The position numbers and the translations under genes were made by a program. A model generated the notes under the pieces. That model had not been told where the DNA came from, searched no databases, and worked only from the letters and a program-made list of their open reading frames with translations. DNA of 7,332 nucleotides from Limnohabitans sp. (GTDB taxonomy: Bacteria; Pseudomonadota; Gammaproteobacteria; Burkholderiales; Burkholderiaceae_C), in NCBI GenBank assembly GCA_009693225.1, contig SHXP01000114.1, forward strand, positions 1 to 7,332. The letters are read 5' to 3'. This document shows positions 5,728 through 7,332 of this stretch, piece after piece. Numbering within the stretch: position 1 is the first letter of the stretch; every line of letters starts with the position of its first letter.

Positions 5728-6261
5728 GTGGCTGTTAATTACAAACCTTCCAAGGTTTTGCCGCTGGTGCTGGCGGCGGTATGCGCTGCCCTGCCTTGGG
5801 CCGCCGGGGCGTTTGACGCCGGCAAGATGGAAGATTTCAAAACCACCAACGTCTGCAAATACTGCGACCTAACGGACGCCCCGCTGGGCGGGCGCGACAT
5901 GCGAGGCGCCGATTTCCAGAACGCCAACCTGTCGGGCGCGGTGCTGGTCAAGGCCAATCTGGGCGAGCGGCCGATGGAAAAGCGCACCCTGGTGACAAAC
6001 TTTGAAGATGCCAATCTGCGCCGCACCGATTTGAGCGGCGCCAATCTACACCTGGCCAATTTCACCAACTCGTATTTGCGAGAAGCCAATCTGAGCGGCG
6101 CTGACCTGAGTGAGGCCGTGCTGTTGAATGCAAATATGAAAGGCGCCGTGCTGGCCGGCGCGAATCTCAAAGGCGCAAAAATGGACGATGCGAAATTGGA
6201 TGATGCCAAATTCTGCAAGACCGTCATGCCGGACGGCGCGTTGAACGACAGCGGCTGTTAA
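5728..6261 (+). CDS. Secreted pentapeptide-repeat protein
   Basis: A 177-residue protein starting with GTG, chosen because AAAGGGG lies five bases upstream and a signal peptide follows directly (hydrophobic core VLPLVLAAVCAALPWAAGA, cleavage near A28). Residues 46-164 are about 22 tandem A(N/D)LxG-like pentapeptides, which fold as a right-handed square beta-helix. A nine-residue interruption (81-89, RPMEKRTLV) breaks the register after the seventh repeat and probably forms a protruding loop. Cysteines sit only at the ends of the solenoid in the mature protein: C43 and C46 (CKYC) before it, C163 and C177 after it, suggesting disulfide-capped ends. The C-terminal FCKTVMPDG...SGC ending recurs in secreted members of this family. 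The function of such periplasmic members is generally unknown; a DNA-gyrase-mimic role is unlikely because this one is exported. It stands alone on the plus strand. Confidence 0.92.
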   Translation: MAVNYKPSKVLPLVLAAVCAALPWAAGAFDAGKMEDFKTTNVCKYCDLTDAPLGGRDMRGADFQNANLSGAVLVKANLGERPMEKRTLVTNFEDANLRRTDLSGANLHLANFTNSYLREANLSGADLSEAVLLNANMKGAVLAGANLKGAKMDDAKLDDAKFCKTVMPDGALNDSGC

Positions 6262-6284
6262 GACCCGCTTGAGACGAATGCCGG

Positions 6285-6305
6285 CCTGCCCCCGCAGGTC
6301 TGCGG
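6285..6305. terminator. Overlapping GC-rich hairpins between convergent genes (terminator-like)
   Basis: Between the convergent pentapeptide-repeat and TerC genes lie two mutually exclusive inverted repeats: CCTGC/GCAGG (6285-6289 and 6294-6298, loop CCCC) and CCGCAG/CTGCGG (6292-6297 and 6300-6305). The position fits a shared bidirectional terminator. Neither is followed by a T-run in either direction, so this is not a classic intrinsic terminator. Confidence 0.3.
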
Positions 6306-6334
6306 AACCCTAGCTGCAATAACGGCGATTCTTC

Positions 6335-7092
6335 CTATACATCCTCTCCCGGCATGGCCGACTCGCGCAGCTTGACGGGTTTGGAGCGGCTTTTGCAAAA
6401 GCGGATATTGAGCAATTCAACGCCGAACGAGAAGGCCATGGCGAAGTAGATATAGCCCTTGGGCACATGGTGACCGAAGCCTTCAGCGACCAGCACCACG
6501 CCGACCATCACCAGAAAGCTCAGCGCCAGCATTTTGATGGAAGGATGCGCATCGACAAAATTGCCGATAGAGCGGGCAAACAACATCATCAGGCCCAGTG
6601 AGGCGATGACGGCGGCGATCATGATGCGCACATCATCGACCATGTCTACAGCGGTGATGATCGAGTCCAGCGAAAACACCAGATCGATGACGATGATCTG
6701 GGTAATGGTGGCGGTCAGATTGACTTGGGCTTGATATTGGCCGCATGGTCTTCGTCCTCACCTTCGAGTGACTGGTGGATTTCACCCGTGCTCTTCCAGA
6801 TCAAAAACAGCCCGCCCGCCAGCAATATCAGGTCACGCCCGGAGAAGGCCTGCGCCGCCACGCTGAACAAAGGTTCTACCAGTCCGATGATGTAAGACAG
6901 CAGCAGCAGCAAAGCAATGCGCAAAAACATGGCCATGAACAGGCCGATGCGCCGTGCGGTTTCCTGTTTTTCGCGCGGCAGTTTGCTGACCAGAATGGAA
7001 ATGAAAATGATGTTGTCTATGCCCAGCACCAGTTCCAGCAAGGTCAAGGTGGTCAGGGCCATCCACATATTCGGATCTGTCAATAGTTCCAT
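6335..7092 (-). pseudogene. TerC-family integral membrane protein, broken by one frameshift
   Basis: Two adjacent minus-strand frames together make one complete TerC-family protein. The N-terminal part (7092 down to about 6727) begins MELLTDPNMW and carries LELVLGIDNIIFISIL, then ISGRDLIL-like SGRDLILLAGGLFL and a charged loop GEDEDHAANIKP, after which it runs into TGA at 6715-6717. The C-terminal part continues in the -1 frame as VNLTATITQIIVIDLVFSLDSIITAV, PSIKMLALSFL and PKGYIYFAMAFSFGVELLN, ending at TAG 6335. The paired acidic motifs GIDN and SLDS are those of TerC proteins, multi-pass membrane proteins linked to tellurite resistance and metal (manganese) homeostasis. The span is 758 bases, one short of 253 codons, which fits a single lost base, for example in GGG 6727-6729. 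No other damage is visible, so it is either a recent mutation or a sequencing error. The start at 7092 follows family convention; no good ribosome site precedes it. Confidence 0.88.
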
Positions 7093-7147
7093 GTTTTTTT
7101 TGCAATTCAGACTGATCACTGTAGCCCATTGCTCACAAGCCTGTGGT

Positions 7148-7332
7148 TCATGGGGTTGATGACTTCCTGAGCCTGAATGCCTCTAAGCGACGCAGGCGCC
7201 GGCGCAACCACACTGCGCGTATGGCTTGCATGCTCAGCCAGATCACCCAGCCGGAAAACACCACGTCGCTCAAAAAATGCCCGCCTTGTATGATGCGCGC
7301 CGTGCCGATGAAGCTGCCTGCCGCCACACCCC
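7148..7332 (-). CDS. PAP2-type membrane phosphatase, C-terminal fragment (N-terminus outside window)
   Basis: The minus strand is open from the right edge to TGA at 7148-7150, giving the last 60 residues of a protein. They contain ARIIQGGHFLSDV, which matches the third PAP2 signature R-x5-H-x3-D (family form SRx5Hx3D, with Ala in place of Ser here). A hydrophobic membrane segment (VVFSGWVIWLSMQAI) and a very basic cytoplasmic-looking tail (WLRRRLRRLEAFRLRK) follow. PAP2 enzymes remove phosphate from lipid phosphates such as undecaprenyl pyrophosphate, phosphatidic acid or lipid A. The substrate cannot be told from this fragment. The gene is on the same strand as the broken TerC gene, 55 bases upstream of it. 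Confidence 0.8.
   Translation of the reverse strand, partial: GVAAGSFIGTARIIQGGHFLSDVVFSGWVIWLSMQAIRAVWLRRRLRRLEAFRLRKSSTP

Noticed and set aside
6335..6679. C-terminal TerC half as an independent gene starting at GTG 6679
   Set aside because: The GTG lies inside a conserved transmembrane segment, has no ribosome site, and the same frame continues upstream with recognisable TerC sequence.
6715..6735. Programmed -1 frameshifting in the TerC gene
   Set aside because: The minus strand here (ATCAAGCCCAAGTCAATCTGA) has no X-XXY-YYZ slippery heptamer, and TerC proteins are normally encoded in one frame.
7093..7119. Upstream GTG start (7119) for the TerC gene
   Set aside because: It adds nine residues not typical of the family, whose members commonly start close to MELLTDP; no better ribosome site is present.

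Overview
The window looks like chromosomal DNA of a Gram-negative bacterium, most likely a member of Pseudomonadota (beta- or gammaproteobacterial in flavour). The reasons are moderately high GC by eye, Tat and Sec signals with periplasmic c-type cytochrome and Sox-family proteins, strong Shine-Dalgarno sites, and the family types present. No IS element, tRNA, rRNA, phage gene or CRISPR array was seen. The species cannot be named from the sequence alone.

Left and centre (1-5601): seven genes run head to tail on the minus strand with gaps of at most 29 bases and several start/stop overlaps, so they probably form one operon transcribed leftwards from about 5620. In transcription order they encode a small secreted protein of unknown function, a COG3687/PF10118 protein with a diiron-type residue pattern, a hormone-sensitive-lipase-type esterase, a [2Fe-2S] subunit and a Tat-exported molybdopterin subunit of a xanthine dehydrogenase-family hydroxylase (isoquinoline 1-oxidoreductase/nicotinate dehydrogenase type), a SoxX-type monoheme cytochrome c, and a Tat-exported SoxY-type carrier that runs off the left edge.

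The central interest is the tight coupling of a periplasmic molybdenum hydroxylase of the xanthine dehydrogenase family to Sox parts. A classical Sox system uses SoxCD, whose Mo subunit belongs to the sulfite oxidase family. Here the SoxX-like cytochrome sits where IorB-type hydroxylases usually have their own c-type cytochrome, and a SoxY carrier follows. A reasonable inference is an electron path Mo -> [2Fe-2S] -> SoxX-like cytochrome, possibly acting on a substrate carried by SoxY(Z). The esterase and diiron-type protein upstream could supply or process the substrate in the cytoplasm. The substrate is unknown.

Right part (5602-7332): a divergent intergenic region leads to a secreted pentapeptide-repeat protein on the plus strand (GTG start at 5728). 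Facing it on the minus strand are a TerC-family membrane protein gene broken by a single frameshift near 6727, and the C-terminal end of a PAP2-type membrane phosphatase cut by the right edge. These look like ordinary housekeeping or accessory genes with no evident tie to the Mo/Sox operon.
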